Shown here: positions 11,592 through 24,500 of the stretch, piece by piece
How the letters are laid out: every line of letters begins with the position of its first letter
Position numbering within the stretch: position 1 is the first letter of the stretch
From: Silene conica
Taxonomy: Eukaryota; Streptophyta; Magnoliopsida; Caryophyllales; Caryophyllaceae
Reading direction: 5' to 3'
Length of the DNA: 64,000 bases
Assembly (NCBI GenBank): GCA_029255685.2
Contig: CM055313.2
Span: forward strand, 44,968,079 to 45,032,078
The notes under the pieces: generated by a model
The model's database searches: none
What the model saw: the letters and a program-made list of their open reading frames with translations, nothing else
Told to the model about the DNA's origin: nothing
Made by a program: the position numbers and the translations under genes

Positions 11592-11696
11592 GGTCGGTCG
11601 ACCCTCTTCCTCGGTCGGTCGACCACTTTCCTGTACAGCGGGACTTTCCAGATTCTGCTCAGAGGTCGGTCGACCTGGCTCCTGGGTCGGTCGACC
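11592..11696. other. Double paired-motif module inside the gag gene of B
   Basis: Four copies of GGTCGGTCGACC start at 11592, 11613, 11664 and 11685 (offsets 0, 21, 72, 93). They lie within gag coding sequence and give the repeated GRPT residues on the minus strand. The geometry is the same as in the noncoding modules at 7844 and 34890. Confidence 0.85.
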
Positions 11697-13376
11697 TTCC
11701 TCGCTGTTACTCAGCTGTTTTTCTTTTTCGCCTCCCACTTTAGCTCCACTTCGTAAGGATATGATATTTAGAGTCTCTTTTTTATGGTCGGTCTTGGTCG
11801 GAAGTTGACCCGGAGCCCTAGTATCGTTCTTGCCCGCAATTTGAGCAATCTGAGATTCTAACATCTTCATCCCTGCCTCTCTAGCCTGAGATTCCTTTTG
11901 AACCAACCCGATGAGATTTTGGATAAGAGTATCTGTGTTGGGTGGTGGATTTGAAGGTGGTTGAGGGTTGAAGGGTGGTTTTTGGAAACCTTGCTTATGT
12001 GGGGGGATGTATGTGGAATTTTGCTGAGGTTGCATGTGTTGTGGGTTGAGAACATTCTGGCTTGTCCACCTCATGTTGGGATGGACATTATTATTATTTG
12101 GGTCATAAAAATTGTTCCCACGATAGTGCTGGAAAGCGGCAGATGTCTCATTGGATGAGGTACAAAATTTTGACACATGCCCTTCTCCACCACACCTCTC
12201 ACAAGCAAAGGGTCCGTCTTGAACGACATTCACCTGATAAATACCTCCCTAGCTCCCACTTCCTATATTGAACTTTCCTCCAGCCTCTAGTTTCTCTAAC
12301 TTGGCCGTCAAGGCCTCAATAGCAGCCAGGTTATACTCAGCTTTCCTTTGATTGCCTCGGGAAGTTCCATGTTCAGCACGGTGTACAGCAACATCCTCTA
12401 TTAACTTGAGACCCTTAGTCTCTCCTGAATTGTCCTGGAATCTCCCATTGGCTGCAGCATCTAAATAAGCCCTGTTGTCATCATAGAGGCCATTGTAGAA
12501 CTGGTTACAAAGAAACCATTGTTCGAATCCGTGGTGTGGTATGGATCGAACAAGTCTCTTGAACCTGTCCCAGGCCTCACTGAAATCCTCATTAGGTCCT
12601 TGCTTGAAATTTGTAATCTGCGCCCTCAAAGCATTAGTCTTGGATGCAGAATAGTATTTCCTGTAGAATGCTAAGGCTAGGGTATTCCAATCTGTGACTC
12701 CCGCAACAGTGCGGTCCAAGTCTCTGTACCATTCCCTTGCAGTGTCCCTAAGAGAGAAGATAAACATGGTCTGCTTAATCTGGTCCTGCGTCACTCCTTC
12801 TGGGGGTGCAATAGAGCATATGTAATCTGTGAAGATTTCAATATGCTTTGCAGCATCCTCATTGGCCGAGCCTCCAAATTGGTTTCTCTCAACCATAGTA
12901 ATGTAGGCAGGCTTGGCCTCGAATGGCTTCCCAGTACCTGCAGGTAAAGTAAACCCTTTGTATAGGTCGCTTGCCTGAGGCATGGAGTGACTGGCAATAG
13001 TAGCTTCTTCTGTCATGTTTTCTTCTTCTTTCGGTAAAACTGGCAAGTAGGTAAAAGGTGGTGTTTTTGGTGAAGGTGGATTGTTGGTGAATTTGGTTGT
13101 GAAGTTGGTGTTTTTGGTGAAGATGGTAGTGGTGGTTGTTCAAAGATGTCTTCTTGGAATAAGGAAGATGGTGAACCTCCTTCCTCACTCGCTAGAAGTT
13201 GTTTCCTTCTTTCTCTTAGAGTTCTCTCAAGCTCGTGATCAAGTGGTAGGAGTTCTCCTTGAACTGACCTGCGCATAAGATGGAAACTACAAGAAAAAGG
13301 TGAGAAGGTTTAAGGAACAAAAGTTCCTTAAACAAAGAGAAACAAAAACAAAAACAATAAACACTGGCGTCACCTC

Positions 13377-16270
13377 TGTAACACCCCGTAATTTCCAAGT
13401 CATTATATATTAGTAAAATCTTATTTTAGTAATAATAATGTTCCACAATAAATAAAATTCCATTTAGAATTTATCGTTTTTGACAATGATATTATATGTC
13501 CGTCTTAAACTTATACTTCTTAAAGTCGCAAACAACTATTAAGTCCTTGTTACTAATTTTAAGATATTTTACAGGCATATTTAGCTGTTGCTTATCAAAA
13601 TAAAAGTTTTAGCTCTTTTTCTTAGCTTTCCAACGCCACCGAAAACACGTCAATTGGAGTTGTGTGGAGGAAATTATGCCGAAAATAAGAAAGGCTGTCA
13701 CGGACCATCCGCTAACGAGACCCACGCTCGTTGCTTACTCTATACTCTTTTCCACATGTCCTTTGGGACATATGGCTGAGTACTAAACCTTGCCTTGCTG
13801 CCCAAGGTCATTGCTTCTACTTCCTTCCTTCTTCTTCATTCCTTTACTTATTCTTTTTTCAGCTAAGAACACCCAAAAACACAAAGACACCATTGTTGTG
13901 CACCTCAACCGTAAAACGGTCGTAAAATCTTCGTTTCTTATCCGTTTTCGACGATTTTCGCGCCTATCTCTTCCTGTCCTCGCCCTCCATCTTTCTAGGT
14001 AATAAAAGTATCAAAATTCTTCCTTAATATACTCTGGTCGTGGCCTTTAAGGCACGGTTCTCTAAGCTAACCTCGTTTATTTGTGTGTAGCTAGTTCGGT
14101 TGTCCAAACCGGAGTGGCTTTAAGTCAAAATCATCCTTATTGAAGAGCTATAAGGTAACGGTGATGGGTTACTCGACTTATCGTCTTTGTTTGCAGGACT
14201 ATATGCTTGTAATGTTTAGTATACTAGAATTGTGTTTGATTAAATAGTGGCATGATTAGGTTCATAAATCATATGTTTGGATGAATTTCATCATGCATGC
14301 TTGTGTTGGATGAGATTTTAATTGTGGAAATTCATTAAGGATTGTATGGTTAAATGAGTTTATGATCATTGAGGATGATTAGTTTGATAGTCTTTCAAGT
14401 TCATAGTGTTTTGCTTACAATGGTTAATTCATGATGTTTCAGCACCTTGACAAATCTGTCCATTGTCTTGTACAATTTATTTCGACATCTTAGAATATCC
14501 GCCTTTGAAAATGTTGAAAAGAGACCCCTATTTATTTTAAGTGTAGAGTCTACCTCTAAAATATCGTAATTTCCTTGCATGTCGTTTGTTCACAATAAAT
14601 TATTTACGAACAGTGCGCTGAAATACTCGCAGAACGGACAGTAGCTCAAAGATTGTTTTGAAAACCATTTTTAAACTTTGCAATGATTCTGGTCCTTTTC
14701 AATAATTAAACTTTGAAGATTTTATATGATGTTAGAAGTTTGCTTTGCCCCAAAATGATTTGTTAAACCCGCTTTATGAAGCAATACATTTTGTGTGACG
14801 GTTCCTGACATACTGTAAAGATCAGTCAATAATCCCCTGTTAATTTCGTCTTTTGGAAATGTTTATTTGACAAATATTGTAGATAAAAGTCTTATTAAAC
14901 TGACCCAATTGGACTTGTATCATTTCGATTTTATTTGAATTAATTATGAATTTTACGGCAGAGGACAACTGTAATGTCAAAATGCGTTTAGAACTTTTGT
15001 TTCATTATTCAATCCCGTATGTTCTCTTTTGGCATGGAACGGATATAAGTGTTGTATTATTCATCTTTTATTGGCTCATGTATGTTTAATTGAGTGGGTT
15101 AACGGTTACGTTATCCTAAGCTTGTGTAGGTGACGGTTATGTCATCCTAAGTTGTGTTGGTGACGGTTATGTTACCTTGTTTGTGAATAGATAGCGGTGC
15201 TACGATTTGTGTACCATTGTAATGAACAAATGCCACCCATGGAATGGGATTTTAGCTATGTTCGGGATTGGTTGGAGGTCGTGCTATATGCGCTCCGGTC
15301 CCCGTGTGTCGTTCGGTGTAGGTTATTACATCGAGAGGTCTGGCCAGGTCTTAGGCATATAGGCAGTGGTTATACGCTATACATAGTTACGGAGGTCGTG
15401 GCTAAGCGCTCCCGTTGTTGGAGGTCGTGCCTAAGCGCTCCCGTTGTAGGAGGTCGTGCCTAAGCGCTCCGGTAGTTGGAGGTCGTGCCTAAGCGCTCCC
15501 GTCGTTGGAGGTCGTGCCTAAGCGCTCCATTAGTCAGAGGTCGTGCATATGCGCTCTGATGGCGTTCATTCTATTCTTGGTTTGTTGTATGCGTGACTGG
15601 ACATGCCACCTAGTTGTTGGCCTCTGAGTCGATCACTTGGATGTTTACCTGATTATGATGATTGGACATGCCACCTAGCTGTTGGCCTCTGAGTCGATCA
15701 TTTGGATGTCTACTTGATTTCGAGATCATCTCACTTGTTGGCTTTAATTATGTTACACATGTTGGTTCATGCTGTTATCACATGTTTTGGTTTATCACTC
15801 ATGCATTGATCATGTTGATTACGTTTGGTAATGCATATATGGTTATTTTTGAAATAATATACATGTTCATATGTATAAGATGTTTTGTATTACCGTTTAC
15901 ATGTTTTCTGACGTAAAGTGGCTGAGAGAACCCTGAGTTACTCCCCACTGACTGTGGCGTTCATGTTTCATGAATGTAGGTTGGTGCTGTTTGGGGAAGA
16001 CGTGTGGCTAGCGAGCATTGTTGATAATTCGACAATTACCCTAACGCTTAGTTTAGATTTAATTCATGTTGTTATCGTGGGATACCTTATTCCTCGTCTA
16101 TTCAAGTTATATTGTATAATTTATACTTTCTCATTAGTTTCTAGTTTTCCGCATGTTGTTTTGATATTCCGCGAAAAAGTTTTAATAAATATGTCGAAAA
16201 GTTTTTAAAAGTATCGTATTTCCTCTGCAAATTATTTGTTTATTTTTATGCTATATCGCGGGGTGTCACA
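13377..16270 (+). mobile_element. Solo LTR (2.9 kb, Tekay/Del-like) in the leader of element B
   Basis: Starts TGTAACACCCCG and ends CGGGGTGTCACA. It is flanked by the 5-bp duplication ACCTC (13372-13376, 16271-16275) and splits the sequence just before B's primer site, where A is continuous. I see no second LTR copy, primer site or coding sequence inside, which fits a solo LTR left by recombination between two LTRs. Termini and the block around 13625-13690 (AGCTTTCCAACGCCACCG) resemble Tekay/Del LTRs. The orientation is inferred from the termini. The small open frames inside it look like chance. Confidence 0.75.
15386..15572. repeat. 29-bp tandem repeat inside the solo LTR
   Basis: About six units of GGAGGTCGTGCCTAAGCGCT plus about nine variable bases, period 29 bp, degenerate at both edges; one outlying copy is at 15276. 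Two further short repeats flank it: a GGTGACGGTTATGT unit, three times, at 15098-15180, and a roughly 62-bp duplicate around GGACATGCCACCTAG at 15598-15720. Confidence 0.8.
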
Positions 16271-16274
16271 ACCT

Positions 16275-16291
16275 CCCCGGCAACGGCGCCA
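16275..16291 (-). other. tRNA-Asp primer binding site of element B
   Basis: The plus strand reads CCCCGGCAACGGCGCCA, identical to the 3' end of plant tRNA-Asp including CCA. The element's minus strand is therefore complementary to it. It lies five bases inside the 5' LTR. Athila-group gypsy elements are known to prime from tRNA-Asp, which supports the family call. Confidence 0.9.
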
Positions 16292-16296
16292 AAATT

Positions 16297-17764
16297 TGAT
16301 GCCCGTCGTTGAGGGTACCAAAGATAAATTTTTAATTCCTAAACTTAAACTATAGATAGTGAAAGTCAGGGTCGAACCACAAAGAGGTGGGGAGTGTTTA
16401 TTGCTTGATGTTAATGTTTAAAGGTAACAAATTTGGGGGTTGATTGGTTGTTTACTAAGTCTAAGACAAAGATTAAAACAAAGAAATAATAAAACATGAG
16501 AGTAAAAATATAATAAAAGAGATGCTAGGATGTTTGGGTAATAAATAGCTAAGGTAATATAAATCCTAAGGTCAACATGTATTGCAGTCGCGTAAGGGGT
16601 GTAACATATCCTTTCGGTCTATGGTACCTAATAGCTCCTTTCGGCCTATGCTATTAGTTCCTAGGTCTCACAATTATTGGGTGTCAACAATAAGGGTGAT
16701 TCCTAAATTCTAGGTCACATACCTTTCAGTCTTGAGTAACCTAGCCGTCTTAAGGTGTAAACCAATGCCCTTCCCGTATATCTCAATCTTGGGTAGGTCA
16801 TTACTAACATCCTACAAGTCTCCTTTCAGTCTCATTGTAGGGTATTATAGTCAACAAAGAAAGACGAAACAGAATACAGACGCGAGTGGGTCGACTGACC
16901 GGCTATTCCAGTCGGCCGACCACCGCCTTGGTCGACCGACCCATTAATTGAGTCGGCCGACCACGGCTCTGCTACAGGTCGGTCTCGAACGTTATATTAC
17001 CTATGCATATTCATCCCCTACATCCTAACATATGAAATTTAGCTACGCATGATTACTAAAACAACGATGAAAACGGGAATAAACATGGAAAACATAGTGA
17101 ATAATAATCTAAGCATGCAAGATTCAATAAAGCTTGGGAATTATTGAAAGCTTACAACTTGAAGAGAAAACTAAAATTAGGAACTTGATGAACAAACTAG
17201 ATTATAACTTTGAATGATAAAAACTAGGTCTCTGATTGATGGTAAAAACTAGATGATAAACCCTAATCAAAAGATTAGCTTATATAGGGCAGAAAATCCA
17301 GAGTTTCCTAAAGACTCCACACTTCTAATCTATTTCCGAAAACGCTTCTGGGCTTCGCTGAGGTCGGTCGACCTATTATGTGGGTCGGTCGACCTCTTTT
17401 ACGGGCTTTAGGAATAATCTGGGCTTTCTTAAGATTCTGGACTTCTTAAAATTCAGGCCAGGTCGGCCGACCCATTTAGCAGGACGGTCGACCCGTTTCC
17501 ACGTAGAAATTCTCCGGTTCTTCTTGATTTGACTTTTGGTACTTAAATAATGACTCCAGTCGACTTTCCTTCGTTCCTCAATTATGCAAAAATCCCGAGG
17601 GCATGAATTTGGTGCAAAATCGTCCCTTTTCCGCATAAATCTGCAAAAGTGCATAAAAATACGAAAGTACACCATTGTTGGGAAATAAGGGCTAAAACAA
17701 AGTAAATGAGCGACAAAATGCGTGTAAAAATAGATGTAAAACATCATAAAATAGACACGCATCA
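16297..17764 (-). repeat. 5' LTR of Athila-like element B
   Basis: 1468 bp, paired with 4828-6295. Carries the same four motif pairs at the same offsets (first pair at 16889). Followed by the duplication CATGG at 17765-17769. Confidence 0.92.
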
Positions 17765-17769
17765 CATGG

Positions 17770-18431
17770 TTCTCAAGATTAAGTTCCACTGAATACTAAG
17801 TATACAACTCAACCTTCAAGCAAGTACCCTACCACTCACTTTCACTCTCCCAATTGGATAGACAACTAGACACTTGGATCATCAAAACATGTCTCTCGAT
17901 ACCTCTTAAGTTTTTCCTCAAATAACAACCTTCTCATCACCCGGATTTACTGTTATACTGTAACTAGTTCCTCAGAATTCTACAAAAGGAAGATTACCTA
18001 CAAGGCACCTTGAGAAAGCAAGCAACTAGGTTAAGTTGAAAAGGTAAGAAGGTCTGTTCAAGTAAGATAGACAATTATTCTAAAGGAAGGATGTGCATCC
18101 AAAGTTATCAAAGAAGGTGATGCACAAAGAAAGAGGAGTATCTTCAAGGCTCATAAGCATTCTCCAACAGTAGCACAAATCTTCTATCTTCGGTAGAAAC
18201 TCCGGTCTCCATCGCCAAATGGATAAGCCCACGGTTCGTCGATCGAAAGACATAAAAGTAAAATCAATGATAATCAAAGAACACGTTAGAACCTAATAAA
18301 AGCAATCACAAGACAGACTACAATATAAGTCCTTAATTCCACCCCATCTCTCATTCATTATTTGATTATATGGTCAAGTTAAGGTTGGGGTTACACGAGT
18401 GCGTCGGGAGCGATAACGCTCTGATACCAAC
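17770..18431 (-). mobile_element. Internal region of element F, right part, with tRNA-Met primer site
   Basis: Resumes F after element B. No coding sequence is recognised. At 18418-18429 the plus strand reads GCTCTGATACCA, so the minus strand carries TGGTATCAGAGC, the usual plant initiator tRNA-Met primer site. It is followed within two bases by the LTR start at 18432. Confidence 0.8.
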
Positions 18432-19217
18432 TGTAAAACCCCTCGCGAAATCGGAAATAGAAAACATACAAAGTACTAAAAATGCAGCGGAATTAAAACT
18501 TTTTAACATAACTATACAAGCGAGGTGTCCTACTACAAAACTGAAACATAAATAAGTACATAAGTGCAATATAAAAGCAGCCCGGGATGGCACATCCCTA
18601 CAGGTACTCAAGAACTGAAATGTAAATCTAAAGTCTAGCTAACGTAAAAGTGTAAGTCAATCGATGAAGGATCATCACTCGCTAGCTCCATGCAACCCCT
18701 CTGCCAACCACCTGTCATGTACCTATATACATTTAAACATGTACGCCACAATCAATGGGGAGTGACTAGAATTCTCCTAGCCACCTTTTGTAACGACACG
18801 TAACACATAAACATATAATATACTCCAACATATACATAACATGTGAAGCATATAAATCTCAATATCTGAATCTCATATCATCATGCAATTACTATGCAAG
18901 GCTCTCAACCAACTTCGAAAACTATTTGGAAGGAGAGCCGGTTTCCCTTCCGGTTGCCCGGCCGGGAGGGTCTTTCAGTCCAAACCATTTACGAAACTAG
19001 CCAAAGAGTCATCCAATGTCTTGGATGAACAATTCTATAAATCAAAACACTATAACCATCCACATCAACAACTACACCTGACACTGTACCAAAACTAGGC
19101 AAGCAGATGCAAAACAGCAAGTATAAAGGTTCAGCGGTCAACTTAAGACATAAGCTAAATACCAACTAATCAGCAAGTATAAAGGTTCAGAGGCGACATC
19201 TTAACGCATAACCTAGA
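18432..19217 (-). repeat. Right (5') LTR of element F, first piece
   Basis: Begins TGTAAAACCCCTCGCG, the complement of the LTR's 3' end. It contains a GC-rich core at 18933-18975 (AGAGCCGGTTTCCCTTCCGG) like that at 395-435, and degenerate minisatellite units near 19125-19217. Element D interrupts it at 19217. The LTR continues at 27541-27648, 36342-36720 and 53201-53722. Confidence 0.75.
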
Positions 19218-21581
19218 TGTAATACTCCGTATTTTATCTTAACGTTTATTTAGTGTATTAACGTGTTGATATTTATTTGGGCGTTTATATTCGATAATTA
19301 ATTTATCGAATAGGCGTTTTTGTAATACTCCGTATTTAGTATGTTTTATTTTAATACTATATCTGACGTGTTGATAAGTATTGAACGTTTATTCGTTAAT
19401 TAATTTATCAAATATAATTCATTAATGAATACGTGTTTTATAGTCTTTTTATTTTCTTTTAATCGAATACGTGTTTTATATTTTACATGTACGGGTGTAA
19501 TGTCGGGTTGAGGGGTTGTTATAGTATTGAGTGCTACTTTGCTTTGGGCCTTAATTAACGTGGAAACCAAGTCAGCCCAATACTCCTACCGACATTCATG
19601 AAAACGCAAAAACACAAACAACCTAAACCTTGAGGCTGCCGCCTTGTTTAAGCCAACTACAACACCACCCCTGCCCTACTCGATACCCAGAAAACCTCAC
19701 AAACCCTCAGCCGTCACATCCCATAACACGAGAATAGAGTTTACACGGTGGACTATAGGTGCTTATACTGTTCGAATCGCCATCAAAGTCGGTATGATCA
19801 CCATCACTTTCGTAAATTCCTGTCTTCTTTCGCATTTTGTCACGTGTATTTTGCTATGTATATAAACGTATGGTTCCTGTTCTTCTCATAAATCGATTAT
19901 GGGATGTTGGTAGTTCTGTTAGGACCATGGTGGAGGCGTCATGGACCTCTGTTGAGCGCCGTGGGTGAGGGTTTGTACACAGTAAAAGAATTCGTATAAC
20001 ACTAACAGTAGCGTGAGAATGGTGATGTTTGTGTCGGGATTCGTTTGTTTTCCTGTGTATAGTTTGTATGGTTGTTTAGGGGTTTTCATAGGTGGTAGTC
20101 TGGGTGGTGTTATGGTGGTGGTCATGGTGGGTCTTGGTGGTTTATCACGGTGTTACGGGGGGTTTTGACAGACGGGTACAGTTTCAGAGTCTGTTACGGG
20201 TCTGGGTTTTGAGAGGGTCACTGCTGGTGGTTGCCTGGCTGTCGACGGGTCTAATGGTGGTTACGGTAGTAGCAGGTGGGTATGGGTATGAGTGCTGGTG
20301 GTTGGTGGTGGTGTTAAGGACACGACATGGCGGTAACGGGGACTGATGGTGCTCGGGTTTGATGACGGAAAGGGGGCTGTTGGTCGTGTGACGTTTTGGG
20401 CCTTTGTGTTGTTTGTTGTTTTGTGTTTCACGTTTTTAGCTAGTATCACTACTATTTTTGTCTTCATTAATATTATTATTATATGATGATTATCCTATTA
20501 CTATTATTAGTACAATTATTGTTAATCTTTAGCAACTTTGTTTAACTAGTCTTATTATATTGTTTTGAGTTAGTAAGCATGTGTTTATTAAAGGGCATGG
20601 AAATTAATTAAGAAGACTACTTGTTTTGGAAGTTACTATTTTTGACAGTTACTATTTTGGGAAGGGTCTATGTTAGGAAATTTTCCGTTTTTAGAAAGTA
20701 CCATTGTTGGTAAGTGTAAATGAAATAGAAGGGGTTTGGGAAGGATTTTAATTCCTTATATTATATATGTTAGGTGGAGGTTTCCGCGTGGAACACTTTT
20801 AGTTGCAGTTGATCTCTTGCCGTAATTTTTCTGCAGCTCCGAGGTAGGGGAAACACGGTGTATATTATAATGATTACTCTGTTGTTATTGATGATAACCA
20901 TGATTGTTTAATATTAATACTTGACTGGCATATTATGATATTTGATTATATATTCTGTGATACGATATGAGGTGCGGAGATAAAAGGGTCTGTGATTGGT
21001 GCGGAGATAAAAGGGTCTGTGTTTGATGCGGCGATAAAGGGTCTGTGATTAGTGCGGAGACAAAGGGTCTGTGATTGGTGCGGAGTATATTGGGTCTTGT
21101 GATTGGTGTGGAGGTAATGGGTCTTGTGATCGGTGCGGAGTTTATTTGGTGTTGGATCGGTGCGGAGTTTAATTGGTGTTGGATAGGTGCGGAGTATATT
21201 ATATTGTCGTCTTATTTATCTTTCTACTCAACCTCGCGGTTGACCCTGTGTATTCGTGTGACACCTACGTTGATCCGGAATGGGGAGTAGATTTTACAGG
21301 TCGGTGACAGATGGATTGGGAGCTTGGGCATGGAGAGAGACATAGCTTGCACCTACTTAGAGTTAGATCACACTTAGAGATCTTCAGTTGTACTTTTATT
21401 TTCATCAAAGTTTGGTTCTCGTAGTTGTTGTAATATCAAGTTTAAATTTAATCAGTTTTTATATAAAGTACTCTGGTTTGCTTACTTTGTTATACACTAC
21501 CTCGGATATTCCGAGATGGTAACAGCTTTATTTATTTGAGAATGTCTTGCTAAAGGCTCTTAAATAAATGGGGGTGTTACA
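19218..21581 (+). repeat. 5' LTR of element D
   Basis: 2364 bp. It contains a G/T-rich stretch (20090-20400) and the GTGCGGAG tandem repeat at 20968-21195. Followed by the primer site TGGTATCAGAG at 21585-21595. Confidence 0.88.
20968..21195. repeat. Short GTGCGGAG tandem repeat in D's LTR
   Basis: About nine degenerate units of 24-29 bp built on GGTGCGGAGATAAAGGGTCT and GTGATT. Further copies lie in the second LTR (26930-27160) and in the duplicated LTR fragment (60592-60822). The VIGAEF-like open frames here arise from the repeat. Confidence 0.8.
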
Positions 21582-24500
21582 AAGTGGTATCAGAGTGAAC
21601 GATCCTCAGGCCTAAACCAAATGAATAATAATGAACGTAGGAAGAGTCAAATAAAATGAACCCCGAGATGAAACCGATAGGAGCCCCAAAAAGGAACGGG
21701 ATGAGTTAGGGGCCCCCTCATACCAAACCATGGGCCCTTTTGGTTCTGTCTCGGGAACCCGATGAGAGTAATTGAAGAGTGGGGTAGATTATATAGTGAC
21801 CTAGTTATCTTGTACTAATGTTCTTGCAAGAGAAGGAATAAGGTAAGTTATGATGTGAAATATGGTTGGTAATATATACTGCAAATCATGAGATTTATTT
21901 TGAATGTTGATTGAGGTATACTATTTATTGTATTGAGAACAAGAGTTTTTGAATATAAGATTTACTTGTATATATGGTGATATGCATGCGGCTATATGAT
22001 CCCTGAACCGTTAGATAGAGATAAAGTATAATGATATGTGTAATGAGTTGATGAGCTATAGCTACATACACGTATAACTATTGAATCATTTCGTGATACT
22101 ACTTCTCAATTTCGCGATTTTTTTTTACCGCGTTTTAGATGACTATTACAGAATGAAATGATGAATAAATGTTATTATGTTGCCACATGATTTCTATGCT
22201 TCGATGGTATGTCAACATGTTTTGGACGAATAATGTTTGTGTTTAATATGATAATATGAAGTAATTTTAATGGAACCAAAATTTTCACAAAAGTACAGAA
22301 TGTTACCCTGTTTGTGCGGGTTGTCATCTAAAATGTGTTCTGCATATGGATATGAAAATTGTATATGTGATAACCTCCTGATTCAGCTTTCCAACGCTTT
22401 TGGTTTCATGTTAATGTGAACTATATTATGGAAGAAATAAATATTTTAGTTGACAGTGGTCAGACTGTCATTGCACAGTTCTGTTTTACCATGTTTTCTT
22501 TGAAGGAGGGACCATTTAAAATGTATCTACTGTTTATGTACAATTCCAACTCCAATGTTGAATATAATCATTCACGTCCCCTAATGATAAGTCACGTAAG
22601 GTCTTCACAAGTCGTTAATTAATAGTGATTTTTTGCAAGTTGCCAGTTTCCTGTTTTGTTGCTGTAAGGTTTCCGTTCAAACCAATTTGGTATAAATAAT
22701 TTCCTTAAGTTTTGCGTTTTATTCTTTTCCTATGACTAGAGAATCCATCATATTTCTCAGAAACTATAAATGTTTCCTATTTGCTGAACGTTTATTTAAT
22801 TATAATTCTTGGAAGTTGCAACATGATGTTTGAGTATTGGAATCGTAAGTTATGTAAGTTTTATATTAAAGTTAATCAAACATGAACTATGTGATGTGAC
22901 CACGTGGTTTCCTGATATGAAATTTGTAACATGTATAGTAGACATTTAGAATGAATATGAACCTTACTTTATGATAACGTAACCTGACTGATTTCGTCAA
23001 GTTTATATAAAATCGTTTCAGTAATACAAACGCTCTTATTTCCTAATTTTATCACCTCAATATAATGAAGTGATATTTGTGTGTGATGTTAAAATCATGT
23101 TTATCAGAGACGAGTCTTAACAAGAGGTAGAATGAAAATTGACTGGTAAACTCATTAACATGATATAGCAATCTTATTGTTATAGGTAATGTGATCATTT
23201 GAACGATTAGAATCGTGTTGATGTTCTTTCATATATTTATGGTATATCGTTGTCTGACTCACGGAGATAATAATCTTTATAACACCTCATGTGCAGTGTT
23301 ATGTCACAAATTGAATCGCATTGCTATGTTTAAAAATCGAGATCACAATTAACTGGTGGACGTGTGATTTATGGAAGTACTAGTCTTGCGAATTCGTTTA
23401 TTTTATCGTTAAATTTTCATGGTTCAGGAGCTACAATTTACAAGCACAATGTTGTAGTAAAGAAGAGTCAGAATGTCTCTATGTAGTGTTGTTTCGATCT
23501 ATAGCTTGTAAGCTGTCTTTGTTTCATGTTTATAAATTGCCACAAATTACCGCTTCAATGTTTCCAAAGTTTCAAAATGCTTCTAAGTGATGATTATCCA
23601 TGATAACATTTAATTTTTTGATAATTATAATGATTGTTTGCAACATGACAATTCTGTAGCTATGTGTCGATGAAATACTGCTTGAATGTTTAATTGTCGC
23701 GCATTGAAAAAACACTTATTGTGCAAGTCGTATATAGTAATAGTTTCATGATAAATGATATAATGTGTTCTTTGACATTTATGAAATACGAGGTTGCTGA
23801 TTGTCTACATGATGTAAATACGTTAACTTTGTGTTAAAATTTCAAGGGTATATCAGTGTTAGCTACTCTGATTCTGTTTGCTGCGTAACATGATTCTACC
23901 GATCTTATTATTCTTATTCTTGTTCGGGATATATGTATATGTGTTGCTCGATTGTCGGAGTCTATGTGCTTCAATATTCTTTTCGAGCTGACATGTTTTG
24001 GTGATTACTTATATGTTGGTAAATATGGAGGAGTGGGTATTGGGAATTTTATTGAATATATAAAAGTATTCATATGTTATGAGTCACCGAGTGTGCTTTT
24101 ATTTTGTGAGTTTGGTTGTGCTACAGAGAGGATAAAGAGTAACAGATAGAAGATATAGATTTAAAGTACTCAAGCAATTGATTTTATAATCGACTCTAGT
24201 GTGGAATACTGATGTTAATTTCATTAATAATTGTGCGGGAATGTAAGCATTTGGATAGTTGCAGTTGGAAATTGGTTTTTCAATATATGAATATTGATAT
24301 TAGTTTGGTTATGCTACACATGAACACGCGGCATGGCTATTTGAGAATCTTTATATTGCTTGTTTATGACCGAATCGGAGTATACGAGTTATAGGGGATT
24401 GACATTTTGGATTGTGTATGACGGGTCTTGCATTTTCTTTTATCGTTCTCTTTGACCTGTACTTGTGGGTGAGTAGCTTAAAATTCATACTTTAAGTGCT

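Larger units (their letters stand above)
8156..13276 (-). pseudogene. Gag-protease gene of Athila-like element B, broken
   Basis: Homologous along its length to the 956-residue gag-protease of A (48627-51497), from the same MRRSVQGELLPLD start to the same DIFRIFSG end. Recognisable parts are the gag core, the CCHC zinc knuckle (CERCGGEGHVSKFC), the GRPT-type repeat segment and part of the Athila-type protease with its adjoining PFLHTAGAIIDVG block. The gene is a fossil with about half a dozen breaks, besides the Harbinger transposon lying within it. The product would have been the capsid-like Gag plus aspartic protease. That both copies end at the same point implies the family had lost pol before these insertions. 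Confidence 0.88.
4828..17764 (-). mobile_element. Athila-like Ty3-gypsy element B (gag-protease only), broken
   Basis: Starts TGATGCCCGTCG and ends CACGCATCA, flanked by the 5-bp duplication CATGG (4823-4827, 17765-17769). Both LTRs are 1468 bp with about 11 differences (0.75%). That is roughly 0.3-0.5 million years at commonly used plant rates (7e-9 to 1.3e-8 per site per year). Order on the minus strand: 5' LTR (16297-17764), tRNA-Asp primer site, gag-protease, 3' noncoding part, polypurine tract, 3' LTR (4828-6295). The element is broken. It also holds a Harbinger transposon (9298-11539) and a solo LTR (13377-16270). It is inserted in the interior of F and is a sister of element A (36721-53200). 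Confidence 0.9.

Noticed and set aside
13588-14002. Overlapping plus-strand frames in the solo LTR as a possible exon
   Set aside because: They overlap in different frames without homology, and the block matches the general look of Tekay/Del LTRs.
20092-20346. Trp/Val-rich 84-codon frame, almost identical at 26046
   Set aside because: Located in a G/T-rich part of D's LTR. Identity between copies reflects LTR duplication, not selection.
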